From Paenibacillus ihbetae (GTDB taxonomy: Bacteria; Bacillota; Bacilli; Paenibacillales; Paenibacillaceae), in assembly GCF_002741055.1 (NCBI RefSeq), contig NZ_CP016809.1, positions 5,558,501 through 5,622,500 of the forward strand: a stretch of 64,000 nucleotides of DNA, read 5' to 3'. Shown here one piece after another: positions 37,508-45,456 of this stretch. A program made the position numbers and the translations under genes. Under the pieces are notes generated by a model. That model saw only the letters and a program-made list of their open reading frames with translations. It was not told the origin of the DNA and searched no databases. Every line of letters begins with the position of its first letter. Positions within the stretch are counted from its first letter, which is position 1.

Positions 37508-38788
37508 GTGGAACGCATTCATTATGACAACCTGCAGGAGACGCTGTATTACGAGGTGATGGATAACGGGCTGCGCGTCTATGTGCTGCCGAAGCCCGGA
37601 TTCCAGAAAACCTATGCGACCTTCGCAACCAAATACGGTTCGGTGGACAATCACTTCAAGGTGGAGGGCGAGGCCGAGGTTCGGGTGCCGGATGGGATCG
37701 CGCATTTTCTCGAGCACAAAATGTTTGAGGAGCCCGAAGGCGATATTTTTGCGAAATTCGCTTCCAACGGAGCCTCCGCCAACGCCTTTACCAGTTTCGA
37801 CCAGACCGTGTATCTATTCTCGGCTACGGATCACATCCACGAAAACCTGGAAACCTTGATCGATTTCGTTCAGAACCCCTATTTTACGGACCAGAACGTC
37901 GAGAAGGAGAAGGGGATTATCGGGCAGGAAATCAATATGTACCAGGATAACCCGGATTGGCGCGTGTATTTCGGGCTGATCGAGGCAATGTATAAGGTGC
38001 ATCCCGTTCATATCGATATCGCCGGAACGGTGGAGTCCATCGGAACGATCACGAAGGAGGATTTGTACACCTGTTACAACGCGTTCTATCATCCAAGCAA
38101 TATGCTGCTGTTCGTGGTCGGCGGGGTGGACCCCGAAGAAACGATGAATTTGATCCGCAGCAACCAAGCGCGGAAGACTTATGAACAGCAGGGAGCGATT
38201 GAGCGCATTTTCGATCCCGAGCCGACGGAGGTTGCCGAGAAGCGCCGCGAGAGCCGGCTTGCGGTATCGCTGCCGAAGTGCCTGTTCGGCTTCAAGGAGA
38301 AGGAGACGGGCTTGTCTGGAGAAGACCAGCTGCGCCGGGATTTGACCACCAAGCTGATGCTGGACCTTCTGTTCGGGGCGAGCACCGAGCTTTATCAGAA
38401 GCTGTATGAAGACGATCTGATCTCGGACAGCTTCGGACATGAATACAACAGCTCGCCGGAGTATGCGTTCTCCGCGGTCGGCGGGGATACGAAGGATCCG
38501 GACGCCCTGCTGGCCCGCATCCGCGAAGAAGTCGACAAGCTGAAGGCCAGCGGATTCCGGGAGGATGATTTCGAACGGGCGCGCAAGAAAAAAATGGGCG
38601 GTTACCTCCGCATGCTCAATTCCCCTGAGAACATTGCGCATGAATTTACGCGCTATCAGTTCCGCGGTGCCGACCTGTTTAAAGTGCTGCCGGTCTATGA
38701 ATCGATCACGCTTGAAGAAGTAAACCGCCGCCTTCAGGAGCACGTCGACTGGAATCAGCTGGCTGTCTCGATTGTGGTGAGTCCGTAG
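37508..38788 (+). CDS. ymfH: M16-family zinc protease YmfH
   Basis: 426 residues, active M16 protease subunit with HFLEH (within GIAHFLEHKMFEE, near residue 67) and the distal glutamate in EKGIIGQEINMY. GTG start with AAGGAGG 8-14 bases upstream, inside the end of ymfF. Probably forms a heterodimer with YmfF, by analogy to other M16B pairs. The order ymfF-ymfH-ymfI-ymfJ-ymfK-rodZ-pgsA-cinA-recA is the same as in B. subtilis. Substrate unknown. Confidence 0.92.
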   Translation: MERIHYDNLQETLYYEVMDNGLRVYVLPKPGFQKTYATFATKYGSVDNHFKVEGEAEVRVPDGIAHFLEHKMFEEPEGDIFAKFASNGASANAFTSFDQTVYLFSATDHIHENLETLIDFVQNPYFTDQNVEKEKGIIGQEINMYQDNPDWRVYFGLIEAMYKVHPVHIDIAGTVESIGTITKEDLYTCYNAFYHPSNMLLFVVGGVDPEETMNLIRSNQARKTYEQQGAIERIFDPEPTEVAEKRRESRLAVSLPKCLFGFKEKETGLSGEDQLRRDLTTKLMLDLLFGASTELYQKLYEDDLISDSFGHEYNSSPEYAFSAVGGDTKDPDALLARIREEVDKLKASGFREDDFERARKKKMGGYLRMLNSPENIAHEFTRYQFRGADLFKVLPVYESITLEEVNRRLQEHVDWNQLAVSIVVSP

Positions 38789-38800
38789 GTGATGACAGGC

Positions 38801-39559
38801 ATGGGAAAGGAAATGAAGCCGATCGGGGAGATGACGGTGCTTGTGACAGGCGCCAGCAGGGGAATCGGAGCGGCGATTGCCGAGCGCTTCGCGTCGGTTC
38901 GGATGAATGTGATCATCCACTATATGAATTCGCATGAAGCGGCGAATGAAGTGGCGAGGCGATGCCTTGAGCATGGCGCGCGGGTGCTTACGGTATCGGC
39001 GGACCTGCGCGACAAAGAGCAGATTATGCGAATGAAGGAAAAGCTCCAGAGCCACGGCATGGAGCCCGATATTCTGGTTAACAATGCCGGGGTATCCCAC
39101 TACGGGCTGTTGTCCGACGTTACCGAAGCCGATTGGGATACCCTCATGTCCATAAATTTAAAAGGCATGTTTCTGTGCACCCAGGCATTCATGGGCCGGA
39201 TGATCTCCCAACGGTTCGGGAGAATCATCAATGTGTCCTCCGTCTGGGGACTGTCCGGGGCCTCGTGCGAGGTGCTGTATTCCACGAGCAAAGGCGGCGT
39301 CAATGCGTTTACGAAGGCGCTGGCGAAGGAGCTTGCCCCTTCGGGAGTCACGGTTAATGCCGTTGCGCCCGGAGCGGTGGATACGTCGATGCTGGGGCAT
39401 TTGGCCTCCGACGAGATTCGGATGCTCGAAGAGGAAATTCCGGCCGGCCGGTTGGCGCATCCGGATGAAATCTCATCGCTCGTATATTTTCTGGCGCTGC
39501 CCGAATCGGGTTATATAACCGGTCAAGTGATCAGCCCGAACGGCGGATGGGTGACGTAG
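38801..39559 (+). CDS. ymfI: short-chain dehydrogenase/reductase YmfI (FabG-like)
   Basis: NAD(P)-dependent oxidoreductase of unknown substrate. About 252 residues, Rossmann fold with TGASRGIG cofactor loop, NNAG motif, catalytic Ser (NVSSVWG) and Y-x3-K (YSTSKGG). Several in-frame starts exist (GTG 38789, ATG 38792, 38801, 38813); 38801 is preferred because AGGTGA lies nine bases before it. Follows ymfH directly, overlapping its translation end. Annotated as a FabG-like reductase in B. subtilis, but a fatty-acid role is not shown. Confidence 0.88.
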   Translation: MGKEMKPIGEMTVLVTGASRGIGAAIAERFASVRMNVIIHYMNSHEAANEVARRCLEHGARVLTVSADLRDKEQIMRMKEKLQSHGMEPDILVNNAGVSHYGLLSDVTEADWDTLMSINLKGMFLCTQAFMGRMISQRFGRIINVSSVWGLSGASCEVLYSTSKGGVNAFTKALAKELAPSGVTVNAVAPGAVDTSMLGHLASDEIRMLEEEIPAGRLAHPDEISSLVYFLALPESGYITGQVISPNGGWVT

Positions 39560-39665
39560 GCGGCAATCGTGGTGTAATTCACCACTTATAAGGGTTTGAT
39601 TACGGGGACATATTACTATTGGTTACTTCAATCTCAATTGCCACAACCAAAAGGAGGATTTCATC

Positions 39666-39920
39666 ATGTCATCCGTAATCAAGAACTTTGATTCCTGGAA
39701 GAAATTCCTGGGCGAGCGTGTCGTGCAAGCGGAAAAAGCCGGCATGACCGAAGACACCATTTCACAGCTGGCGTATGAAATCGGCGACTTTCTCGATGAG
39801 AAGATCGACCCACAGAATGCTTCGAACCGTGCGATCAAGGAATTGTGGGACGTCGGCAGCGAAGAAGAGCGCCGCGTGATCGCCCGCCTGATGGTGAAAT
39901 TGGCCAAACACAACGCCTAA
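39666..39920 (+). CDS. ymfJ: DUF3243 protein YmfJ
   Basis: 84-residue helical, acidic protein of unknown function, conserved in Bacillales at this position. Starts after AAAAGGAGG. No membrane segment, signal peptide or known catalytic motif is visible; the segment LWDVGSEEERRVIARLMVKL is the most conserved-looking part. Followed by a strong terminator. Confidence 0.85.
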   Translation: MSSVIKNFDSWKKFLGERVVQAEKAGMTEDTISQLAYEIGDFLDEKIDPQNASNRAIKELWDVGSEEERRVIARLMVKLAKHNA

Positions 39921-39928
39921 TACGCTTG

Positions 39929-39959
39929 CAAAAAGCCCCCTTGACAAGGGGCTTTTTGT
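39929..39959 (+). terminator. ymfJ terminator
   Basis: CAAAAAGCCCC pairs with GGGGCTTTTTG around CTTGACAA; the A-rich 5' arm means it may act in both directions. Confidence 0.9.
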
Positions 39960-40121
39960 CAAGATAAAAGAATGTAATTTTCATGTCACCGTTAATACTT
40001 GCCTTTCATTTTTATTTTATATATCATTAACGTGACCCATTAATCATTTGACTTGTTTTTTGTGGAAAATACAGGAGAATTGTCGAATATAGATGGAAAA
40101 GAAGTGCAAAGAGGTGTCTTT

Positions 40122-40889
40122 GTGGAATCGAATCAGTGGTACATGGAGTATAAAATACATAAAAACCGGCCGGGCCTCCTTGGCGATATCGCCTCCGTGC
40201 TCGGCATGCTGGAAGTGAACATTCTGACGATCAACGGCGTGGAAGGCCGTACTCGCGGTATGCTCCTTGAGACCGATGATGAAGAAAAAATCATCCTCAT
40301 GGGTAAAATGTTAAATAAGGTTGCGAATATTACGGTAACAGCCTTAAGACCTCCCAAGCTGGTGGATATTTTGGCTGTCCGGCATGGACGATACATTGAC
40401 CGGGACTCGGACGATCGTAAAACATTCCGTTTTACGCGCGATGAGCTCGGTTTACTTGTTGACTTTTTGGGTGAAATGTTCAAAAGGGAAGGAAATCAGG
40501 TGGTGGGACTTCGGGGGATGCCGCGCGTCGGCAAAACGGAGTCTATTATTGCGGGCAGCGTCTGCGCGATGAAGCGTTGGACCTTTGTTTCGTCAACCCT
40601 GCTGCGGCAGACGATCCGAAGTCAGCTTTCCGAGGATGAAATGAATCCGAATAACGTGTTTATCATCGACGGCATCGTCAGCACGATCCGCTCGAATGAA
40701 CGTCATTATCAGCTGCTCCAGGACATTATGGGCATGGAAAGCACCAAGGTGATCGAGCATCCGGATATTTTCGTTCGCGAATCGGAATATTCTTATGATG
40801 ATTTTGACATTATTATTGAATTGCGAAACAATCCGGACGAGGAAATCGTTTACGATACGTTCACAGGTTCATATAGTGACGATTTATAA
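40122..40889 (+). CDS. ymfK: YmfK (DUF3388) protein with ACT-like and P-loop regions
   Basis: 255 residues from a GTG at 40122 behind AAAGAGGTG; the longer frame from 40053 has no ribosome-binding site. The N-terminus (KNRPGLLGDIASVLGMLEVN) looks like a ligand-binding ACT domain. A Walker A-like GMPRVGKT starts at Gly132 and a later NVFIIDGIVS could be a Walker B. The function is unknown; the combination suggests a nucleotide-binding protein with a small-molecule sensor. Directly precedes rodZ, 44 bases away, and is always found in this cluster in Bacillales. Confidence 0.82.
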   Translation: MESNQWYMEYKIHKNRPGLLGDIASVLGMLEVNILTINGVEGRTRGMLLETDDEEKIILMGKMLNKVANITVTALRPPKLVDILAVRHGRYIDRDSDDRKTFRFTRDELGLLVDFLGEMFKREGNQVVGLRGMPRVGKTESIIAGSVCAMKRWTFVSSTLLRQTIRSQLSEDEMNPNNVFIIDGIVSTIRSNERHYQLLQDIMGMESTKVIEHPDIFVRESEYSYDDFDIIIELRNNPDEEIVYDTFTGSYSDDL

Positions 40890-40933
40890 TATGTTCTTCG
40901 GACTACATAGTATTCTAAGTAGGAGGTGATGGC

Positions 40934-41923
40934 ATGTCCGAACTGGGACAGCAATTGAGGGAGGCGCGTCTGCAAAAAGGGATGAGCCTTGATGACGTGC
41001 AGGAAATGACAAAAATACGCAAACGATACTTGGAAGCCATCGAGGCAGGGGATTACAAAGTACTTCCCGGCAGTTTTTACGTGCGGGCATTCATCAAAAC
41101 CTATGCGGAAGCCGTGGGCATCAACCCGGAGGAGCTGCTGGAAGGTCATAAACAGGATGTTCCTAAAACGGAAGCGGAGCCGACGATGGAGCCGGTGATC
41201 CAGAAACGCGCCAGCCGGCCTGCAGGCGAACGGAATATGAAATGGCTGCCGACCCTGCTGATGTGGACGTTTCCCATCCTGATCGTCGTGGTGATCTATC
41301 TGGTTGCGACCCATTCCAATAAAACGGACGCGCCTCCGGTCAGCCAGAATGACCAGACGCAGACGGATCAGGGCCAGCAACAGCCGACTCAAACGCAGGG
41401 TGATGGCGGAGGCGCCAAGGGCAACGGAACGACGACAGGCGAAACCGGCGGTGACACGAACGGCGAAGGGACGGACGGCACGGACGGTACAGACGGTACG
41501 GATCCTGCTGACGGCACCGAAGGCACCGATAACACGGACAGCACCGATGGTACGGATGGCACGACTACGGATAATCCGGATGATGCGGTTCCAGGTCAAA
41601 CGACGGTAACGCAGGATCGGACCGAAGGCAAGAGCACCATCTTCAAGGTAACCGGATCGAATGTGAAGGTCGAGCTTGTTGCAGGCAGCAACGCCCAGAG
41701 CTGGGTGGAAGTATACCGCGGAAAAAATTCGTCCGGGGAGAAGCTGTTTTTCGGGATGCTGGAGAACGGCGCTGCGATCAGCTATGATCTCGACAGTCAA
41801 GGCATGTACGTGAAGTCCGGCAACTCGACCGCAACGACGATCAAGGTAGGCGGGCAGACGGTGACCGACGGCAAGACGACGTCCCGCATCATTCTGGAGC
41901 CGGCTGAAGCCGCTACTGAATAA
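40934..41923 (+). CDS. rodZ: RodZ-like cell-shape protein (YmfM)
   Basis: Bitopic membrane protein linking the MreB cytoskeleton to wall synthesis. 329 residues: a cytoplasmic helix-turn-helix domain (about 4-70), a transmembrane segment (about 104-126), a low-complexity Thr/Asp/Gly-rich linker with degenerate T-D-G repeats (about 170-220) and an extracellular beta domain (DUF4115, about 230-329). TAGGAGGTGATGGC precedes the ATG. Between ymfK and pgsA as in B. subtilis. Confidence 0.92.
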   Translation: MSELGQQLREARLQKGMSLDDVQEMTKIRKRYLEAIEAGDYKVLPGSFYVRAFIKTYAEAVGINPEELLEGHKQDVPKTEAEPTMEPVIQKRASRPAGERNMKWLPTLLMWTFPILIVVVIYLVATHSNKTDAPPVSQNDQTQTDQGQQQPTQTQGDGGGAKGNGTTTGETGGDTNGEGTDGTDGTDGTDPADGTEGTDNTDSTDGTDGTTTDNPDDAVPGQTTVTQDRTEGKSTIFKVTGSNVKVELVAGSNAQSWVEVYRGKNSSGEKLFFGMLENGAAISYDLDSQGMYVKSGNSTATTIKVGGQTVTDGKTTSRIILEPAEAATE

Positions 41924-42008
41924 TTGCATTGCTTCAAGGAAATGATACTAACGGCATGTTTGAATAAACATGCTGTTATTCACTTCCTGTCCAATGAGGT
42001 GATGTGGT

Positions 42009-42182
42009 ATGACGGTCAACTGGATCGTGTTCGGATTAGGCGTAATTATCAGTCTCTTGGGATATTATTTGATTCCAGGCGACTGGGGATACGGTATTTT
42101 AGGCTTTGGACTGGCGTTGATCCTGCTCGGAATTCTGAGCATGTTCCGCCGCCCGATGCGTGAGCCGAAATCAAGACATTGA
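42009..42182 (+). CDS. 57-residue small membrane protein
   Basis: ATG 42009 to TGA 42182 with GAGGTGAT (41996-42003) upstream. Two hydrophobic helices (about 5-21 and 29-46) are separated by a short PGDWGYG turn, ending in a basic tail (RRPMREPKSRH), so both ends are probably cytoplasmic. No family recognised. It lies 85 bases after rodZ and before yajQ. The good ribosome-binding site and clean hairpin topology make it a credible gene missed by length cut-offs. Confidence 0.65.
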   Translation: MTVNWIVFGLGVIISLLGYYLIPGDWGYGILGFGLALILLGILSMFRRPMREPKSRH

Positions 42183-42280
42183 CGTAGGATGGGCTTCGTG
42201 TTCGCCGGCCCGGCGGACAACGGGGTCTTTTTCGTTCCCGAAAAGTGGAGCTGCTGCCCTCCGTATATGTCATTCGGGAT

Positions 42281-42309
42281 TAGACTTGCGGCCTCGTTTT
42301 ACCTATAAT
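42281..42309 (+). promoter_or_regulatory. sigma-A promoter for yajQ
   Basis: TAGACT (42281-42286), 17 bases, TATAAT (42304-42309), 34 bases before the ATG. Confidence 0.6.
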
Positions 42310-42343
42310 AGAAGCAGCATAATGCAAGGAGGAAGGATTCACC

Positions 42344-42835
42344 ATGGCTTCGGAAAATTCATTTGATATCGTATCCAAGATGGATATGCAGGAACTGAAC
42401 AATGCGGTTAATCAGGCTGAACGGGAAATCGAGAACCGTTTTGATTTCAAGGGGAGCAAGAGCAGCCTGAAGCTCGAGAAGGACGCCCTGATCATCACGT
42501 CCGACGATGAGTACAAGCTGAATGCGGTCATCGATATTCTGCAGACGAAGATGATCAAGCGCGGCTTGTCGATCAAGAACGTCGAATACGGCAAAATCGA
42601 GCCGGCTTCCATGGGTACGGTCAGACAGCGGCTGGCCCTGAAGCAGGGGATCGATCAGGAGAACGCCAAGAAGATCAATATTCTTATCCGGGATTCCAAG
42701 CTCAAGGTCAAAAGCCAGATTCAGGGGGACCAAATCCGGGTAACCGGAAAGAGCAAGGATGATCTTCAGACGATCATGCAGCTGCTGCGCAAAGCGGATC
42801 TGCCGCTCGACCTGCAATTCACCAACTTCAAATAA
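42344..42835 (+). CDS. YajQ-family nucleotide-binding protein
   Basis: 163 residues, UPF0234/YajQ family with two ferredoxin-like (RRM-like) folds; begins SENSFDIVSKMDMQELNNAV and contains FDFKGSKSS, both family signatures. Members bind nucleic acids or cyclic di-GMP; the role in Firmicutes is not settled. AAGGAGGAAGG precedes the ATG. It has its own promoter. In B. subtilis the homologue (yitK) is elsewhere, so this placement is lineage-specific. Confidence 0.92.
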   Translation: MASENSFDIVSKMDMQELNNAVNQAEREIENRFDFKGSKSSLKLEKDALIITSDDEYKLNAVIDILQTKMIKRGLSIKNVEYGKIEPASMGTVRQRLALKQGIDQENAKKINILIRDSKLKVKSQIQGDQIRVTGKSKDDLQTIMQLLRKADLPLDLQFTNFK

Positions 42836-42882
42836 TCTATGGACGTTTCATCTGCATTCCTGCCGGCTTGCAGTTTGTTCTT

Positions 42883-42912
42883 TTGACAGGCCGTAATCGG
42901 AAAGATTATACT
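42883..42912 (+). promoter_or_regulatory. strong sigma-A promoter upstream of pgsA
   Basis: TTGACA (42883-42888), 18 bases, TATACT (42907-42912). The start would be near 42919, leaving a leader of about 176 bases before pgsA. Confidence 0.8.
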
Positions 42913-42963
42913 AAAAAACGATATATAAGAATTAACGTATACATAGATTACTGGGGGATGAAT

Positions 42964-43098
42964 ATGACGGAAAGCGTTCAGCGCTTCAGACCTTTTTGGC
43001 CCTTGGGAGGGGCGGCCTTGCCGCAAGAGATCCGCTCAGCCCTTTGTGGGGCTGCTGAAATTTCAAGACAACCCGATGCAAGGGAGGTTGCCCTATGA
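42964..43098 (+). CDS. 44-codon leader ORF overlapping pgsA
   Basis: ATG 42964 has GGGGG six bases upstream; the ORF ends in TGA at 43096-43098, overlapping the pgsA ATG as ATGA. Translation of it would end exactly where pgsA starts, so it could couple to pgsA. The same RNA can fold into three successive hairpins (AAGCG/CGCTT, GCGGC/GCCGC, CAGCCC/GGGCTG). The peptide has no recognisable family. It may be a small protein, a regulatory uORF or an accident. Confidence 0.35.
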   Translation: MTESVQRFRPFWPLGGAALPQEIRSALCGAAEISRQPDAREVAL

Positions 43099-43682
43099 AT
43101 TTACCCAACCGAATCACGCTTGCCCGTATATGCTTGATCCCTATCATGATGGTATTTTTGCTGGTGGATTTTGGTTTTTATCCGGATCCGATTGCTTGGC
43201 ACGGCTTCGAGCTGCCGTACAATCAGCTGATCGCGGCGCTGATCTTCATCCTTGCTGCAAGCACGGACGGCATTGACGGGTATTTGGCCCGGAAGAACAA
43301 CATGGTTACGAATCTCGGAAAGCTGCTGGATCCGCTGGCCGACAAGCTGCTCGTGGCGGCGATCCTCATTTCCTTAGTGGAGATGGGCAAATGCGATTCC
43401 TGGATTGCGGTTGTCATTATCAGCAGAGAGTTTGCGGTTACCGGTTTGCGCCAGATTGCTCTTCTTGACGGCGCGGTCGTCGCTGCCGGACAATCCGGCA
43501 AGATCAAGACCGTCATTCAGATTGTGGCGATCGTTGCGCTCCTGATCAACAACTTTCCGTTTGTGTTCCTCGGCATCCCATTCGATATCATTGCGATCTG
43601 GGCTGCTGCGGCCATTACGATTTATTCGGGAATCGAATACTTTGTCAAGAACAGACATCTGCTTGACGGCGCAGGAGCATAA
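43095..43682 (+). CDS. pgsA: phosphatidylglycerophosphate synthase
   Basis: Makes phosphatidylglycerol phosphate from CDP-diacylglycerol and glycerol-3-phosphate at the membrane. 195 residues with about five membrane spans and the CDP-alcohol phosphotransferase motif: D-G-x2-G-x2-AR near residues 58-66, then G and two D in NLGKLLDPLADK. GGGAGG precedes the ATG at 43095. Between rodZ/yajQ and cinA, matching B. subtilis order. Confidence 0.96.
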   Translation: MNLPNRITLARICLIPIMMVFLLVDFGFYPDPIAWHGFELPYNQLIAALIFILAASTDGIDGYLARKNNMVTNLGKLLDPLADKLLVAAILISLVEMGKCDSWIAVVIISREFAVTGLRQIALLDGAVVAAGQSGKIKTVIQIVAIVALLINNFPFVFLGIPFDIIAIWAAAAITIYSGIEYFVKNRHLLDGAGA

Positions 43683-43683
43683 C

Positions 43684-43713
43684 AGCAATAGGAGCAATCC
43701 TATTGCTTTTTTC
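43684..43713 (+). terminator. pgsA terminator
   Basis: AGCAATAGGA pairs perfectly with TCCTATTGCT around a GCAA loop, followed by TTTTTC. Confidence 0.92.
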
Positions 43714-43793
43714 TTCCACGCTCCATGGCCGGCACCGCTCGAGTTATCATTTCGAGACTAAACATAGAAGAGTACAGGAGGGGCTATTATCGT

Positions 43794-45077
43794 ATGAAAG
43801 CAGAGATCATTGCAGTCGGAACGGAATTGCTGCTGGGGCAGATCGTGAATACCAATGCCCAGTACTTGTCCAGAGAGCTTGCAGCCATGGGCATCGACGT
43901 ATATTACCAGACCGTAGTCGGGGATAACATGGAGCGCTTGAAGGAAGCGCTCCGCCTGTCGAGCAGCAGAGCGGACATCGTCATCCTATCGGGCGGGCTC
44001 GGCCCTACCCAGGACGACCTGACGAAGGATGCGCTGGCTTCGCTGCTGAACCGGTCGCTGCATATCGACAGGATGGCCATGGACCGCATTGAGCGTTTCT
44101 TCCAGGACCGGGGCGTCGTTATGACCGAGAACAACCGCCGCCAGGCGATCGCCATCGAAGGGGGAACGCCGCTGCCGAACGAAACCGGGCTGGCCGTTGG
44201 CAATGCGATCACGCAGGACGGGACGCATTACATCGTATTGCCGGGACCGCCGAAGGAATTGATCCCGATGTTCGAGCAGCAAGCCAAGCCTTGGCTGCTC
44301 CAGCATGTGCTGACGGATGAGCTTCCGATCTACTCCAAGATGCTGAAGTTTGCCGGAATCGGGGAATCTGCCTTGGATGAGAGGCTTTCGGACCTGATCA
44401 CCGAGCAGACCGACCCGACGATCGCGCTGTATGCGAAGGACGGTGAGGTGACCGTCCGCATCTCCACCAAGGCCGCAAGCGAGTCTGAAGCGATGGTCCG
44501 CCTGGATGAGCTGCAAGAGCGGATTCGCGAGCGCGGCCCAGAATTCATGTACGCCAGCGAGGATGTGCCGATCGAGAAGGTGATCGTCGACAAGATGGCA
44601 GACCGGGGATTGACGCTGAGCGCGGCGGAGAGCTGCACGGGCGGTCTCGTGGCGGAAAGCCTGACCTCCGTACCGGGGAGCGCGACAATGTTCCTTGGAG
44701 GGATCGTTTCCTACACGAATGAAATGAAACGGAAGCTGGTGCATATCCCGCAAGCGCTGCTGGAAGGCGACGATGCGCCGGGCGCAGTGAGCAGGGAGGT
44801 CGCCCAGGCCCTAGCGGAGAATATCCGGCTGATCACCGACAGCGATTTCGGTCTGTCCGTTACCGGCGTGGCCGGTCCCGGTTATGCCGAGCGCAAGCCT
44901 GTGGGGCTTGTATACATCGGATTGGCCCAGCGCGGAAGAGAGACCGAGGTACACGAGCTTAACCTTCAAGGCAACCGGGAAACGATCCGTCTGCGCGCGA
45001 CCAAGGCGCTGCTGTACCGCTTATGGCGGCGGCTTGTCTCGGAGGGATCGGAACAGACGCAGCAGGACGAGGTATAG
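43794..45077 (+). CDS. cinA: CinA-family protein (competence/damage-inducible)
   Basis: 427 residues: an N-terminal MoCF/COG1058 domain (about 1-170, with AVGTELLLGQIVNTNAQYLS and SGGLGPTQDD) that in homologues acts as ADP-ribose pyrophosphatase, and a C-terminal CinA domain (about 255-420, AAESCTGGLVAESLTSVPGS) with nicotinamide-nucleotide amidase activity in characterised members. The ATG at 43794 follows CAGGAGGGG; the earlier in-frame start at 43725 lies in the pgsA terminator region. Precedes recA, as in many Firmicutes. It may also join the NAD salvage enzymes at the right of the window. Confidence 0.94.
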   Translation: MKAEIIAVGTELLLGQIVNTNAQYLSRELAAMGIDVYYQTVVGDNMERLKEALRLSSSRADIVILSGGLGPTQDDLTKDALASLLNRSLHIDRMAMDRIERFFQDRGVVMTENNRRQAIAIEGGTPLPNETGLAVGNAITQDGTHYIVLPGPPKELIPMFEQQAKPWLLQHVLTDELPIYSKMLKFAGIGESALDERLSDLITEQTDPTIALYAKDGEVTVRISTKAASESEAMVRLDELQERIRERGPEFMYASEDVPIEKVIVDKMADRGLTLSAAESCTGGLVAESLTSVPGSATMFLGGIVSYTNEMKRKLVHIPQALLEGDDAPGAVSREVAQALAENIRLITDSDFGLSVTGVAGPGYAERKPVGLVYIGLAQRGRETEVHELNLQGNRETIRLRATKALLYRLWRRLVSEGSEQTQQDEV

Positions 45078-45240
45078 CAGACGTACGTGCCGGGGACTCG
45101 TCCCGGTGGTTTGAAGCCGCCCGGTCTGCTTCTCCTGCTATGGAATATGCTTTTCCGGCCATGCATGTCGGGGCATCTACATGTCGTGAATAGATGCGGA
45201 GCCCCTTGACATAATATATAGTAAATCTTTTACAGTGTTC

Positions 45241-45325
45241 TTGAACTGGAGAATCGATCCAGGTATAATCGGAAGTACGGAAGAACCGTGGCATATCGAA
45301 GGATGATGCCACGGTTTTGCTTGTT
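45241..45325 (+). ncRNA. promoter plus immediate terminator upstream of recA (candidate short RNA)
   Basis: A consensus-like promoter (TTGAAC 45241-45246, 17 bases, TATAAT 45264-45269) is followed about eight bases after its expected start by a terminator hairpin: AACCGTGGCAT (45284-45294) with ATGCCACGGTT (45306-45316), then a TTTTGCTTGTTT tail. A transcript would be about 45-50 bases. It could be a small RNA, or an attenuated second promoter for recA. The rest of the 45078-45456 gap holds a small CCGGG hairpin after cinA, the LexA box and the recA promoter. Confidence 0.5.
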
Positions 45326-45372
45326 TCTGGAGACTGCCCGGAATTTAGCTGGGAAGGAGGAGGGGTAAAAAA

Positions 45373-45386
45373 CGAATGTATGTTCG
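45373..45386 (+). promoter_or_regulatory. LexA (SOS) box of recA
   Basis: CGAATGTATGTTCG, one base away from a perfect Bacillus-type site CGAACATATGTTCG in its conserved half-sites. It ends nine bases before the -35 of the recA promoter. Confidence 0.85.
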
Positions 45387-45395
45387 AAAAAAAGC

Positions 45396-45424
45396 TTGGC
45401 AAACGTGTCAAAACAAGGTATGAT
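45396..45424 (+). promoter_or_regulatory. recA promoter
   Basis: TTGGCA (45396-45401), 17 bases, TATGAT (45419-45424). The transcript starts about 25 bases before the start codon. Confidence 0.8.
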
Positions 45425-45456
45425 TAGACTATCAACAGTGAAGGGTTGTGGAACAA

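Noticed and set aside
42183..42280. GC-rich CGCCGGCCCGGCG palindrome before yajQ as a terminator
   Set aside because: The loop would be one base and the T-run lies 12 bases away; pairing is probably incidental, though it may help end the upstream transcript.
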